NCBI RefSeq assembly: GCF_046591575.1
Contig: NZ_JBIQWA010000002.1
Location: forward strand, 310,001 to 374,000
DNA length: 64,000 nucleotides
Source: Marivita sp046591575
Lineage (GTDB): Bacteria > Pseudomonadota > Alphaproteobacteria > Rhodobacterales > Rhodobacteraceae
Direction: 5' to 3'
This document shows, piece by piece, positions 27,091 to 36,020 of this stretch; position 1 is the stretch's first letter, and each line of letters starts with the position of its first letter. A model generated the notes under the pieces. That model had not been told where the DNA came from. It searched no databases and saw only the letters and a program-made list of their open reading frames with translations. A program made the position numbers and the translations under genes.

Positions 27091-27519
27091 ATGGCAACTC
27101 TTTCATTGCGCCGCGCGCGTACGATCATCCGCAAGACATTCGATGCCGGGCAGGCTGCCGGGATGAAACCTCTTTCCGTGTGTGTGCTGGATGCCGGGGG
27201 CAATGTCCTGGCGTTTGAGCGCGGAGACGGTGCCAGCCCGGGGCGGTTTCAGATCGCACAGGGCAAAGCGTATGGGGCTGTTATGCTGGGCATGCCCGGC
27301 AGCGCGCAGAAAGCGCGCGCCGAGAGCGAAGCGTTCTTCATCGCCTGCGCAAATGGCGCGTTGGGCGGCCAGTTGATCCCGGTTCCGGGCGGCATTCTGG
27401 TGCGGGATGCCAAGGGCCGCGTCCTTGGGTCGATCGGTGTGACCGGAGACACGTCCGACAATGACGCCGCAGCCGGCAAGGCGGGCATCGAAGCGGTTGG
27501 ATTGGTCGCAGAAATCTAG
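27091..27519 (+). CDS. GlcG/HbpS-family protein (DUF336)
   Basis: A 142-residue protein: SVCVLDAGGNVLAFERGDGAS and GGILVRDAKGRVLGSIGVTGD mark the heme-degrading/HbpS-like GlcG family. Relatives bind heme or act beside glycolate or diol enzymes; the activity here is unknown. It lies 23 nt after sufS with AGGGAAAG upstream and 12 nt before the PuuD-like gene, so it may be cotranscribed with both. Confidence 0.85.
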   Translation: MATLSLRRARTIIRKTFDAGQAAGMKPLSVCVLDAGGNVLAFERGDGASPGRFQIAQGKAYGAVMLGMPGSAQKARAESEAFFIACANGALGGQLIPVPGGILVRDAKGRVLGSIGVTGDTSDNDAAAGKAGIEAVGLVAEI

Positions 27520-27531
27520 GGGAGACACAGC

Positions 27532-28314
27532 ATGGCCCGTCCGGTTGTTGGTATCATTGGAAACCAATACCTGATCAACGATCAGTACCCGGCGCATGCA
27601 GGTGGCCTGATGAATTCTGAAGCGGTTGCGCAGGTGTCGGGATGTTTGCCATTGCTGGTTCCGGCCGACCCGCGCTTTGTGAGTGTGGACGAGCTGCTTG
27701 ACACCTGTGACGGGTTTTTACTGACCGGAGGGCGGCCCAATGTCCACCCCGAGGAATATGGCGAGGCAGAAACCGCGGCGCATGGTGAATTTGACCGCGC
27801 GCGCGATGCCATAACCTTGCCGCTGATCCGGGAATGTGTGGACCGCGGCCAGCCGTTTCTGGGCATATGCCGGGGCTTTCAAGAGGTGAACGTGGCGATG
27901 GGGGGCACGCTATATCCCGAGATCAGGGATTTGCCGGGCCGTTTGAATCACCGCATGCCGCCGGATGGGACGCTTGAGGAAAAATTCGCCTTGCGGCACG
28001 TAGTGACGCTGGACGAGGGCGGCGTGTTTCATCGCTTGTTCGGCACGACAGAGGTCATGACCAATACCTTGCATGGTCAGGGCATAAAGACACCTGGCGC
28101 GCAGATTGTGATTGACGGTCATGCGCCTGATGGCACGCCCGAAGCAATCTATATCGACGATGCGCCGGGCTTTACCCTGTCGGTGCAATGGCATCCGGAA
28201 TGGGACGCTGCCAACGATCCGGTGTCGCGCCCGTTATTCGAAGCATTCGGCGATGCGGTGCGGGCGTGGTCCGGTCTGACGGCACCGGTGAACCGTCGCG
28301 CGGGTGCCATGTAG
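27532..28314 (+). CDS. gamma-glutamyl-gamma-aminobutyrate hydrolase family protein
   Basis: A 260-residue class I glutamine-amidotransferase-like hydrolase (peptidase C26, PuuD type). The nucleophile cysteine is in FLGICRGFQEVNVA, the LTGGRPNVHPEEYGE loop is typical, and the C-terminal catalytic histidine/glutamate are in VQWHPEWD. PuuD releases GABA from gamma-glutamyl-GABA in putrescine breakdown; other puu genes are absent here, so the substrate is unsure. Confidence 0.87.
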   Translation: MARPVVGIIGNQYLINDQYPAHAGGLMNSEAVAQVSGCLPLLVPADPRFVSVDELLDTCDGFLLTGGRPNVHPEEYGEAETAAHGEFDRARDAITLPLIRECVDRGQPFLGICRGFQEVNVAMGGTLYPEIRDLPGRLNHRMPPDGTLEEKFALRHVVTLDEGGVFHRLFGTTEVMTNTLHGQGIKTPGAQIVIDGHAPDGTPEAIYIDDAPGFTLSVQWHPEWDAANDPVSRPLFEAFGDAVRAWSGLTAPVNRRAGAM

Positions 28315-28351
28315 TCTGCGCAAGTGCGAAAGGGGCAGTGTGATGCTCAAT

Positions 28352-28398
28352 CCGGGCGTGTCATGTTATCCGCGCACCGCGTTTCGGATCACACCCGG
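28352..28398. terminator. possible convergent terminator hairpin
   Basis: CCGGG near 28352 pairs with CCCGG near 28394, and an inner ATCCG (28368-28372) pairs with CGGAT (28385-28389). It lies between two convergent genes. There is no T-tract, so the call is weak. Confidence 0.3.
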
Positions 28399-28401
28399 CG
28401 G

Positions 28402-29157
28402 TTAAAACTCACCTCCGGCGATCTGAATGGCCTGGCCGTTGATGCTGCTTGACTTGGTGTGACACAGCCAGAGTGCGGTCTCTGCGACCTCTTGCGGAGC
28501 GATCAGGCGGCCATGCGGGTTGGCCCCGACCATGACCTGTTTCGCTTCTTCTTCGGACATGCCAGTGCGGGCCATGATGCGTTCGACGTTCTGCGGCACG
28601 ATGTCGGTGTCGACATAAGCGGGGCAGATGGCGTTGAACGTGAAGGGCTTACCCAGATAATCGGCAGCCAGCGCACGGATCAGCCCCACCATCGCGTGTT
28701 TGGATGCGGTGTAACAGGGCGCACCTTTGAGACCGCGCAGGCCCGCGATAGAGCTGATTGCAATAACGCGCCCCCAGTCGGTTTGATGCATGGATTTCAG
28801 GCATTCGCGGATGGTCAGGAACGTACCATCAACATTGGTGGCCATCATGGTGCGCCAGAACTCAAGATCGGTTTTGTGCAAGGCCCGGCCTTCGGCGATG
28901 CCCGCATTGGGCACACAGATCTGAACCGGGCCGTGATCGTCAACCGCTGCGGCCACACCGTCTATGACCGAGGATTCGTTCTGAACATCCATCACGCAGG
29001 GGGTCAGCCCGTGCTTCTTTGCGGCGCGGTCCAGCACGTCCTTGCGCCTGCCGGTGATTGTGACGGTGGCCCCGGCATCGCGCAAGGTGGCCGCGATGGC
29101 CAGCCCGATACCCGTGCCGCCACCTGTGATCAGGGCATGTTTTCCTGTCAGCGCCAT
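28402..29157 (-). CDS. SDR family oxidoreductase
   Basis: A 251-residue short-chain dehydrogenase with ITGGGTGIGLAIA for NAD(P), NAG, and catalytic YTASK. The QVMVGANPHGRLIAPQEVAE and SSSINGQAIQIAGGEF segments resemble 3-hydroxybutyrate or 3-hydroxyacyl dehydrogenases. Single minus-strand gene between convergent puuD-like and divergent metallo-hydrolase genes. Substrate not determined. Confidence 0.85.
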   Translation of the reverse strand: MALTGKHALITGGGTGIGLAIAATLRDAGATVTITGRRKDVLDRAAKKHGLTPCVMDVQNESSVIDGVAAAVDDHGPVQICVPNAGIAEGRALHKTDLEFWRTMMATNVDGTFLTIRECLKSMHQTDWGRVIAISSIAGLRGLKGAPCYTASKHAMVGLIRALAADYLGKPFTFNAICPAYVDTDIVPQNVERIMARTGMSEEEAKQVMVGANPHGRLIAPQEVAETALWLCHTKSSSINGQAIQIAGGEF

Positions 29158-29286
29158 CCGTGCCTCCGCGTCGCCATTGCGCCAAGCGTAACGGTCTGAC
29201 AGGCCGTGGCAAGGTGACGGGGATTGAGGGGATTGTTTTTCCCATTCAGATCCGTGAATGTATCGTCAACCAAGGGAGGAACCATT

Positions 29287-30234
29287 ATGCGTTTGACCGT
29301 ATTTGTTGCCGCAGCGCTGGCTACGCAGGCCGCAGTGGCAAGTGAAGACATCGCCGACAAGTATCCGCAATCCGAGTTGTATAACAAACCGGTCGAGGTG
29401 ATTCCTCATGTCTTTTCGGCGATCGGGGCCACCGCTCCGCCGACCTACGAAAACTCTGGTCACAACAACAACCTGAGTTTCGTCGTCACAGGCGATGGTG
29501 TGGTGGTGATCAACGGCGGGGCATCCGCCCGTCTGGCCGCTGCGCTGCATGACGAGATCAAGGCCGTCACCGACCAGCCGGTGAAGCTGGTGATCAATGA
29601 AAACGGGCAGGGCCATGCGATGCTTGGCAATTCGTATTGGGCCGGGCTTGGGATCGATATCCTCGCGCATGAGGACGCGATTGCCGAGGTAGAGCAGAAC
29701 GGGCATTTCATTCTGGAAGGCATGAAGCAATACAACCGCGACAAGGCCGAGGGCACGGAAGTGGTGGCCGCCAATCTGAGTTTCTCGGACAGCTATGTTG
29801 TCGAAATGGGGGATGTCACGCTTGAGGTTCTGCATCTGGGCCCGGCGCATGATCCGGGGGATGTTCAGGTCTGGATTCCGCAATGGGACATCGTGATCGC
29901 CGGTGACATCGCTTTTCATGAACGGATGCCGCCGATCTTTCCGCATACCTGCACATCGTGCTGGATCGAAACCTTTGATGGCCCGTTCACCGCGCTGAAT
30001 GCCACCTATGTGATCCCGGGTCACGGGCATCCGACGAATATGGCGCAGGTCACCCGCTATACCACCGATTACATCAAGGATCTGCGGGCCAAAATCGGCG
30101 CGCATATCGACGAGGGTGGAGATCTGACAGAGGCCTATTACGTCGATCAGTCCCGCTGGGCGCATCTGGATACGTTCGAGGAACTGGCGACCAAAAATGC
30201 CGGCCGTGTCTTTGAAGAAATGGAGTGGGAGTGA
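29287..30234 (+). CDS. metallo-beta-lactamase-fold protein with degenerate metal motif
   Basis: A 315-residue exported protein: signal peptide MRLTVFVAAALATQAAVAS, then an MBL fold. The usual HxHxDH motif is replaced by N106-x-Q108-x-H110-A111 (VINENGQGHAMLGN), although the later ligands appear intact (GPAHDPGD; IAGDIAFHERMPPIF; PGHGHPTNM). It is therefore either inactive, has another activity, or binds one metal. The ATG at 29287 follows AGGGAGGAACC. It is divergent from the SDR gene and upstream of choline sulfatase. Confidence 0.82.
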   Translation: MRLTVFVAAALATQAAVASEDIADKYPQSELYNKPVEVIPHVFSAIGATAPPTYENSGHNNNLSFVVTGDGVVVINGGASARLAAALHDEIKAVTDQPVKLVINENGQGHAMLGNSYWAGLGIDILAHEDAIAEVEQNGHFILEGMKQYNRDKAEGTEVVAANLSFSDSYVVEMGDVTLEVLHLGPAHDPGDVQVWIPQWDIVIAGDIAFHERMPPIFPHTCTSCWIETFDGPFTALNATYVIPGHGHPTNMAQVTRYTTDYIKDLRAKIGAHIDEGGDLTEAYYVDQSRWAHLDTFEELATKNAGRVFEEMEWE

Positions 30235-30310
30235 TCCGGGCTGCGCGATGATTGACGGGTGACGCGATAGCCTCCAGTGTCGCGTGGATTGCGGGGCAGT
30301 GGGGGACGGT

Positions 30311-31816
30311 ATGCAACCGAATATTCTTATTTTGATGGTGGATCAGCTGACCGGAACACTGTTTCCCGATGGCCCGTCAGACTGGTTGCACACTCCGAAC
30401 CTCAAGCGTCTTGCGGCCCGGTCGACCCGGTTTCAAAACACCTACACCGCCAGCCCGCTTTGTGCTCCGGGGCGGGCGGCGTTTATGTCGGGACAATTGC
30501 CATCGGTCACCGGGGTATATGACAACGCCGCCGAATTTCCCTCTGCACTTCCAACCTATGCGCATCATTTGCGGCGGGCGGGGTATTTCACCGCGCTGTC
30601 GGGTAAAATGCATTTCGTCGGTCCAGATCAGTTACACGGGTTCGAGGCCCGTCTGACAACTGACATTTACCCGGCTGATTTTGGCTGGACGCCAGATTAT
30701 CGCAAGCCCGGTGAACGAATTGATTGGTGGTATCACAATATGGGATCGGTCACCGGCGCAGGTGTGGCCGAGATTTCCAATCAGCTCGAATATGATGACG
30801 AGGTAGCGTATCAGACCAAGCTGCAGCTGTATGATCTGGCACGGCGCAAAGAGGATCGCCCGTGGTGCGTGACGGCCAGCTTTACCCACCCGCATGACCC
30901 GTATGTCGCGCGCAAAACGTATTGGGACCTGTACGAAGACTGCGCGCATCTTCTGCCTGAAGTCCCAGCCATGGCCTATGACGATCACGATCCGCATTCA
31001 CAGCGTATCTTTGATGCCAATGACTGGCGCAGTTTTGACATCACCGAAGACCACATCCGCGCTGCGCGCCGGGCCTATTTCGCCAATATCTCGTATCTGG
31101 ACGACAAGATTGGCGAGATCCTTCAGGTGTTGGAGGATACGCAGCAAGAGGCGATCATCCTGTTCGTGTCGGATCACGGCGATATGCTGGGTGAACGGGG
31201 GCTGTGGTTCAAGATGAGCTTTTACGAAGGATCATCCCGCGTGCCCTTGATGATCTCGGCTTCTGGAATGGAGCCTGGGGTGGTGACCGACCCGGTCTCA
31301 ACCATCGACGTCTGCCCGACGCTGTGCGATCTGGCCGGGGTCAGCATGGACGAGGTCATGCCCTGGACCACGGGCGAAACGCTTGTGCCGCTGGGGCAGG
31401 GGGCGTCGCGCGACACACCGGTGGCGATGGAATACGCGGCCGAGGCGTCCTATGCGCCGATGGTGTCGTTGCGTTATGGCCGGTGGAAGTACAATCGCTG
31501 TGATCTTGATCCAGAGCAGCTGTTCGATCTTGACGCCGATCCGCATGAGTTACGCAATCTGGCGAACCTTCCCGCGCACCAGGGAACGCTGCAATCGCTG
31601 CGCGCTAAATCCGAGGCACGCTGGGATCTGGCGCGCTTTGACGCAGAAATCCGTGCCAGTCAGGCCAAGCGCCACGTGGTGTATGAGGCGTTGCGGCAGG
31701 GCGGGTATTTCCCCTGGGATTACCAACCGCTGCGCGATGCCTCAGAGCGGTTCATGCGCAACCACATGGATTTGAACCAACTGGAAAACAGCCAACGCTT
31801 TCCGCGGGCGGACTAA
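30311..31816 (+). CDS. betC: choline-sulfatase
   Basis: A 501-residue sulfatase that hydrolyses choline-O-sulfate to choline and sulfate, feeding glycine-betaine synthesis. The formylglycine motif is in SPLCAPGRAAFMSG, metal residues are in ILILMVDQ and VSDHGDMLGERG, and the C-terminal YFPWDYQPLRDASERFMRNH segment is the choline-sulfatase C-terminal domain. Start ATG at 30311 is preceded by GGGGGA. betA, betB and betI are not nearby, so regulation is not visible. Confidence 0.9.
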   Translation: MQPNILILMVDQLTGTLFPDGPSDWLHTPNLKRLAARSTRFQNTYTASPLCAPGRAAFMSGQLPSVTGVYDNAAEFPSALPTYAHHLRRAGYFTALSGKMHFVGPDQLHGFEARLTTDIYPADFGWTPDYRKPGERIDWWYHNMGSVTGAGVAEISNQLEYDDEVAYQTKLQLYDLARRKEDRPWCVTASFTHPHDPYVARKTYWDLYEDCAHLLPEVPAMAYDDHDPHSQRIFDANDWRSFDITEDHIRAARRAYFANISYLDDKIGEILQVLEDTQQEAIILFVSDHGDMLGERGLWFKMSFYEGSSRVPLMISASGMEPGVVTDPVSTIDVCPTLCDLAGVSMDEVMPWTTGETLVPLGQGASRDTPVAMEYAAEASYAPMVSLRYGRWKYNRCDLDPEQLFDLDADPHELRNLANLPAHQGTLQSLRAKSEARWDLARFDAEIRASQAKRHVVYEALRQGGYFPWDYQPLRDASERFMRNHMDLNQLENSQRFPRAD

Positions 31817-31873
31817 GCCCCAACCAGCCTTTGTGCCATTTTGAGGCCATAGTTTCATGCTGTTGTTCACAGT

Positions 31874-32557
31874 ATGTTAAGGATTGCTGTGTTCTCTTTT
31901 TTGCTAATGATCGGGACGGACGCTGCGGCCGAACCGAACGGGGTTGTGCGGGTGATCGACGGCGACACGATTGATGTCGCGGGCACGCGCGTGCGCCTGC
32001 ACGCCATCGACGCGCCGGAAACCGAACAATTGTGCGCATCGGCGCAAGGGGCCGATTGGACCTGCGGTGCGTGGGTGACACAACAGGTGACAGCCCTGTT
32101 TGACGGCAAACAGGCGCGGTGCCGCACAAAAGACACCGACCGCTACGGGCGTGCCGTTGCCAAATGCCAGGTGAATGGTCGCGACATGGGCGACGTGCTT
32201 GTGGCGCAAGGTCTGGCCTTTGCCTATCGTCGTTACGGTCTGGATTATGATCTGCAAGAAAAGCGCGCGGCCACCAATGCGCGCGGCTTACATGGATCAC
32301 ACGTGCAATCGCCTGCCGCATTCCGCAAGGCGCAACGCAAGGCGCAGGCGGTAAACACCAAGGCCTCCAGCCAGGCAGATGCATCGTCGCGGTCGTGCCG
32401 AATCAAGGGAAACATCTCCCGCTCGGGCGAACGTATTTTCCACGTCCCTGGCCAGGAATATTATGCCGCAACCCGCATCTCGCCCAACAAGGGAGAGCGG
32501 TGGTTCTGCACCGAAGCAGACGCTCGAAAGGCTGGGTGGAGAAAGGCGCGAAAATGA
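31874..32557 (+). CDS. thermonuclease-family (SNase) exported nuclease
   Basis: A 227-residue protein with a short signal peptide (MLRIAVFSFLLMIGTDAAAE) and a staphylococcal nuclease domain (about 22-130): GDTIDVAGTRVRLHAIDAPETEQ contains the active-site arginine and glutamate, and DRYGRAVAKC the second arginine. The C-terminal part ends in RSCRIKGNISRSGERIFHVPG and FCTEADARKAGWRKA, an excalibur-like region that may bind calcium. Probably periplasmic or secreted. Confidence 0.86.
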   Translation: MLRIAVFSFLLMIGTDAAAEPNGVVRVIDGDTIDVAGTRVRLHAIDAPETEQLCASAQGADWTCGAWVTQQVTALFDGKQARCRTKDTDRYGRAVAKCQVNGRDMGDVLVAQGLAFAYRRYGLDYDLQEKRAATNARGLHGSHVQSPAAFRKAQRKAQAVNTKASSQADASSRSCRIKGNISRSGERIFHVPGQEYYAATRISPNKGERWFCTEADARKAGWRKARK

Positions 32558-32638
32558 CTGTGGATTGATCCGCGTCAAAGTGCGGATCGGCCGTCTCTGT
32601 CAGTCTTGGTCCGAACAATTACAGGAGCAAGGCGCGCC

Positions 32639-32878
32639 ATGTCGCATACACCCCACGAGCTGGCAGAAGAATTCCCCGAACATGTGGAAAAAATGAGCAA
32701 TCTCAAGCAGTCGGACGCACATTTCGCCAAATTGTTCGACACGTATCACGAGGTGAATCGCAGAGTGCACCGCGCTGAAACCAATGTCGAACCGATGGAG
32801 TCACTGGCCGAAACGGACTTGCGCAAACAGCGCAGCGCGCTCAATGACGAGATCTGGTCTTACTTGCAGAAATCCTAA
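32639..32878 (+). CDS. DUF465 (YdcH-like) small protein
   Basis: A 79-residue protein: HTPHELAEEFPEHVEKMSNLK and FDTYHEVNRRVHRAE are the DUF465 signature, a two-helix coiled coil. Function unknown; members are abundant in Proteobacteria. ATG at 32639 is preceded by AGGAGCAAGG. It converges with the glutathione peroxidase gene, overlapping its stop by 4 nt. Confidence 0.85.
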   Translation: MSHTPHELAEEFPEHVEKMSNLKQSDAHFAKLFDTYHEVNRRVHRAETNVEPMESLAETDLRKQRSALNDEIWSYLQKS

Positions 32879-33393
32879 TCCAAAAACGCTGTGACCGCCG
32901 AGGTTATGGGTCGCGACATGGGGCGCGCGTTCGCCCCGAATGTCGCGGCCACGCGTCCATCGGGGGCGATGAGAATTTTGTTAAAATTCCAACCCGGCTG
33001 GAACCCTACCTCGTCTTTGACCCATTTGTAAAACGGATGCGCGGTGTCGCCAAGAATGGGGGTGATTGTAGTCATTGGGAACTCCAGGCCGAAATTCACC
33101 TCGCAGAATTCCTTGACGTCTTCATTCGACCCCAACTCTTGACGAAAATCATTGGAGGGTACGGCCAGCACAACAAGGCCCGCATCCCTATAGGTTTCAT
33201 ACAGCGCCTGAAGCCCATCATACTGACGGGTGTAGCCGCAGCGCGACGCCGTGTTGACCACCAGCACTGGCTGTCCGCGCCAGTCTGACAAGGATATGTC
33301 GCCGCCATCTATCGACGGAAAGGTGAAATTGGCGGATGCCGCCTGTGTGATGCTTGCTGCACACAGAAATACCAAGGCCAGAAGGCTGCGCAT
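32875..33393 (-). CDS. glutathione peroxidase family protein, exported
   Basis: A 172-residue peroxidase with a signal peptide (MRSLLALVFLCAASITQAASA), so it acts in the periplasm. The catalytic cysteine replaces selenocysteine in NTASRCGYT, and the tryptophan/asparagine of the active site are in PGWNFNK. Such cysteine enzymes often use thioredoxin rather than glutathione. AGGAGAG precedes the ATG at 33393. The last 4 nt overlap the end of the DUF465 gene on the other strand. Confidence 0.9.
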   Translation of the reverse strand: MRSLLALVFLCAASITQAASANFTFPSIDGGDISLSDWRGQPVLVVNTASRCGYTRQYDGLQALYETYRDAGLVVLAVPSNDFRQELGSNEDVKEFCEVNFGLEFPMTTITPILGDTAHPFYKWVKDEVGFQPGWNFNKILIAPDGRVAATFGANARPMSRPITSAVTAFLD

Positions 33394-33549
33394 GTGAACT
33401 CTCCTTTCCGCACGATGTAGCGGGCGGCGGGCTTAGGAAAAGACCATAGGTTCTGGAAAGTCTCGCAACTTTTGCAATTTGCCCATGTCTTGGCAGATTG
33501 CCTGCCATATCCCATATATGACCAAAGCAACTGGCAAGGATGAAGGACC

Positions 33550-33819
33550 ATGGCGGGCGGATGGGCGCGTGACGGCGCTGTTCAAGAACAGATCGATGCT
33601 TCCATCAACGATGAATTGGCGCGTCTGAAATCACAAAAAAGGCTGGTCGGGGAAAGCCTGACCCATTGTGCGGAATGTGAAGAACCGATCCCGGAAAAAC
33701 GCCGCCTTGCGCTGCCGGGGGTGAAGCTGTGCATCGACTGCCAACAGGAACGCGACACGGCCTATCAGGCGCGGGGCGGGATCAACCGGCGTGGATCGAA
33801 AGACAGCCAGTTGAAATGA
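33550..33819 (+). CDS. DksA/TraR family C4 zinc-finger protein
   Basis: An 89-residue protein with a four-cysteine zinc finger (HCAECEEPIPEKRR ... VKLCIDCQQE). It is shorter than DksA (about 150) and lacks most of the N-terminal coiled coil, like TraR or YbiI. It may bind RNA polymerase through the secondary channel; this is inference from the family. Start ATG 33550, with AAGGA upstream. Confidence 0.88.
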   Translation: MAGGWARDGAVQEQIDASINDELARLKSQKRLVGESLTHCAECEEPIPEKRRLALPGVKLCIDCQQERDTAYQARGGINRRGSKDSQLK

Positions 33820-33931
33820 TGCGCGTTCGCATTGTCTGAGGATTTGCCCCCCAAACCAGGCATCGCCCCTGTCTGGTACAAACCAGTTTTCGGCTGCTTT
33901 GACGTGTCTCAGACTGGCACACTTCGGACAT

Positions 33932-33950
33932 GGATATTTTCAGCAAGAAG
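33932..33950 (+). repeat. gene-end repeat, copy on plus strand
   Basis: GGATATTTTCAGCAAGAAG differs from the reverse complement of 34078-34096 at one position. The two copies face each other 127 nt apart. Confidence 0.7.
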
Positions 33951-34077
33951 AAAGGGATGCCGGTTTCCCGAACATCCCCTGGAAGGTGAAACCTTCTCCT
34001 TGCACGGCCATCGGCGTCCCCGCCTGTACCGCGCCACAATCGTTGCACAGCTTGGTTAATATTGCGTTGACGGCTTT

Positions 34078-34119
34078 CTTCTTGCTAAAAATATCCCCGC
34101 CGGAGGCATCCCACGGGGA
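34078..34119 (-). terminator. repeat-associated hairpin after pepF
   Basis: On the minus strand, TCCCCG and CGGGGA (34094-34119) enclose GGGATGCCTCCGG and are followed by TATTTTTAGCAAGAAG. This hairpin plus T-rich run sits 10 nt after the pepF stop and looks like its terminator. The GGGATGCCTCCGGCGGGGAT text is one I recall as a frequent intergenic repeat of Rhodobacteraceae. Confidence 0.65.
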
Positions 34120-34128
34120 CAGGCGCGC

Positions 34129-35949
34129 TTAGCGTTCCATGGCTTCCAATTCGTCGATAAAGCCCGAGATCATGCTTAGCCCCTTGTCCCAGAACTTGGG
34201 ATCGCTGGCATCAAGGCCGAAGGGCGCAAGCAGGTCTTTGTGGTGCTTTGATCCGCCCGCTTTCAGCATGTCGAAATACTTGTCCTGAAAGCCATCAGGG
34301 TTTTCTTCGTAGACGGCATAAAGCGCGTTCACGAGGCCATCGCCAAAGGCGTAGGCGTAGACGTAGAAGGGCGAGTGCACGAAATGCGGGATGTAGGCCC
34401 AGAACGTCTCGTACCCGTCCATGAATTCAAACGCCGGTCCAAGGGATTCGGCCTGCACCGACATCCACAGCGCGTTGATGTCGTCGGGCGTGAGTTCGCC
34501 CGTCCGGCGCGCGGCGTGGAGTTTGCATTCGAAATCGTAGAACGCGATCTGGCGGACGACGGTGTTGATCATATCCTCGACCTTGCCCGCCAGCAGGACT
34601 TTCTTTTCGGCATCGTCCTTCGCGTTGTCGAGCATCCGGCGGAAGGTCAGCATTTCCCCGAACACTGATGCCGTTTCAGCAAGGGTCAAGGGCGTGGAAG
34701 CCAGCATTTCGCCCTGTTCGGCGGCCAGAACCTGATGCACGCCGTGGCCCAGCTCGTGTGCCAGTGTCATCACATCGCGCGGCTTGCCCAGATAGTTGAG
34801 CATCACGTAGGGGTGCACCGTTGTGACGGTGGGATGCGCGAAGGCGCCAGGGGCCTTGCCGGGTTTCACGGCGGCGTCGATCCAACCATCGGTGAAAAAG
34901 GGCTTGGCGATCTCGGCCATTCGTGGATCGAAGGCGTTGTAGGCGGACATGACCGTCTCGGTCGCCTCGTCCCAGTTGACGATCTTCGTGCTTTCCATCG
35001 GCAGGGGCGCGTTGCGGTCCCAGACCTGCATCACGTCAAGGCCCAGCCACTTGCGCTTGAGCTCGTAGTAGCGGTGGCTCAGCTTGGGGTAGGCGGCGAC
35101 CACGGCGTCGCGCAGGGCTTCGACAACCTCGGGTTCCACATCGTTCGACAGATGCCGCCCGGTCTGTGCGCTGGGCATGCCGCGCCAGCGGTCCATGATC
35201 TCTTTTTCCTTGGCTTGGGTGTTGTGGACGCGGGCGAAAATCTTGATGTTTTCGGCAAAGACAGCAGCCAGCTCTTTCGCTGCCGCTTCACGTTTGCTGC
35301 GGTCCTGTTCAGTCAGCAGGTTCAACGTGCCTTCGATGTTGAGCGGCTCTCCGTCCACCTCGAATTCCAGCCCTGCGATGGTTTCATCGAACAGCCGTTC
35401 CCACGCGTCGCCGACAACGCCCAGATCGTGCAGGAATTTCTCCATCTCGTCGGACAGCTGATAGGGCTTCATCGCGCGGATGCGGCGGATGGCGGGTTTG
35501 TAGCGGGCCAGATCGGCGTTCTCGTCGAACAGCGCGTCGATCTTTGCATCCTCGATCCGGTTCAGTTCGAGCGTGAAGAAGACCAGAGGCGTGGTGTAGA
35601 TCGTGATCTTCTCCTGATGGTCTGACATGAACTTGGCGCGCTCGGCGTCCGTGGTCAGCTGGTAGTAGCGCAGGCCCGCATAGGACATGATGCGGCCCGC
35701 GATGTTTTCGATCTTTTCGTGGCGGTGGATGGCGGTCAGAAAGCCGTCGGCATCCAGATCGGCCAGCTTGCCTTCGTAATCGGCGGCAAAGCTGCGGCAG
35801 GCCTCTTCCAGCCAATCCAGATCGCGCTTCAATTCGGCGGCGTCGTCGGAGGGGTAAAGATCTGTCAGGTCCCATTCCGGCAGGTTGCCAAGGTCCTTTC
35901 CCCCGCTTTGGGCGTTTGCATCATAGGTCGGGGAAGGGGTGCGCAGCAT
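34129..35949 (-). CDS. pepF: M3 family oligoendopeptidase F
   Basis: A 606-residue cytosolic zinc metallopeptidase that cleaves short peptides. The zinc-binding HExxH is in LAHELGHGVHQVLA (about residue 395-410), with the downstream glutamate in LTLAETASVFGEM. Length and overall sequence fit the pepF/M3 clade of Alphaproteobacteria. The start at 35949 gives a slightly long N-terminus and a short leading extension cannot be ruled out. It is transcribed alone, with the hairpin at 34094-34119 behind it. Confidence 0.92.
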   Translation of the reverse strand: MLRTPSPTYDANAQSGGKDLGNLPEWDLTDLYPSDDAAELKRDLDWLEEACRSFAADYEGKLADLDADGFLTAIHRHEKIENIAGRIMSYAGLRYYQLTTDAERAKFMSDHQEKITIYTTPLVFFTLELNRIEDAKIDALFDENADLARYKPAIRRIRAMKPYQLSDEMEKFLHDLGVVGDAWERLFDETIAGLEFEVDGEPLNIEGTLNLLTEQDRSKREAAAKELAAVFAENIKIFARVHNTQAKEKEIMDRWRGMPSAQTGRHLSNDVEPEVVEALRDAVVAAYPKLSHRYYELKRKWLGLDVMQVWDRNAPLPMESTKIVNWDEATETVMSAYNAFDPRMAEIAKPFFTDGWIDAAVKPGKAPGAFAHPTVTTVHPYVMLNYLGKPRDVMTLAHELGHGVHQVLAAEQGEMLASTPLTLAETASVFGEMLTFRRMLDNAKDDAEKKVLLAGKVEDMINTVVRQIAFYDFECKLHAARRTGELTPDDINALWMSVQAESLGPAFEFMDGYETFWAYIPHFVHSPFYVYAYAFGDGLVNALYAVYEENPDGFQDKYFDMLKAGGSKHHKDLLAPFGLDASDPKFWDKGLSMISGFIDELEAMER

Positions 35950-36020
35950 GGGTCGTCTCCTGTTCTTTTGTTATCCCTGAACCTGTGCTGTGCGCCCCGA
36001 AGGTTCAAGGGGCAAAGCGG

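Larger units (their letters stand above)
33820..34128. other. gene-free stretch with an inverted pair of repeats
   Basis: A 309-base gap between the DksA-like gene and the pepF stop. It contains GGATATTTTCAGCAAGAAG at 33932-33950 on plus and a near-identical copy on minus at 34078-34096. No start codon supports a gene, though the minus strand stays open for about 60 codons after the pepF stop in the same frame and includes LCNDCG, which may be a relic. Confidence 0.5.

Noticed and set aside
25808..27106. 432-codon minus-strand frame opposite sufS
   Set aside because: It mirrors a well-supported gene and shows no domain.
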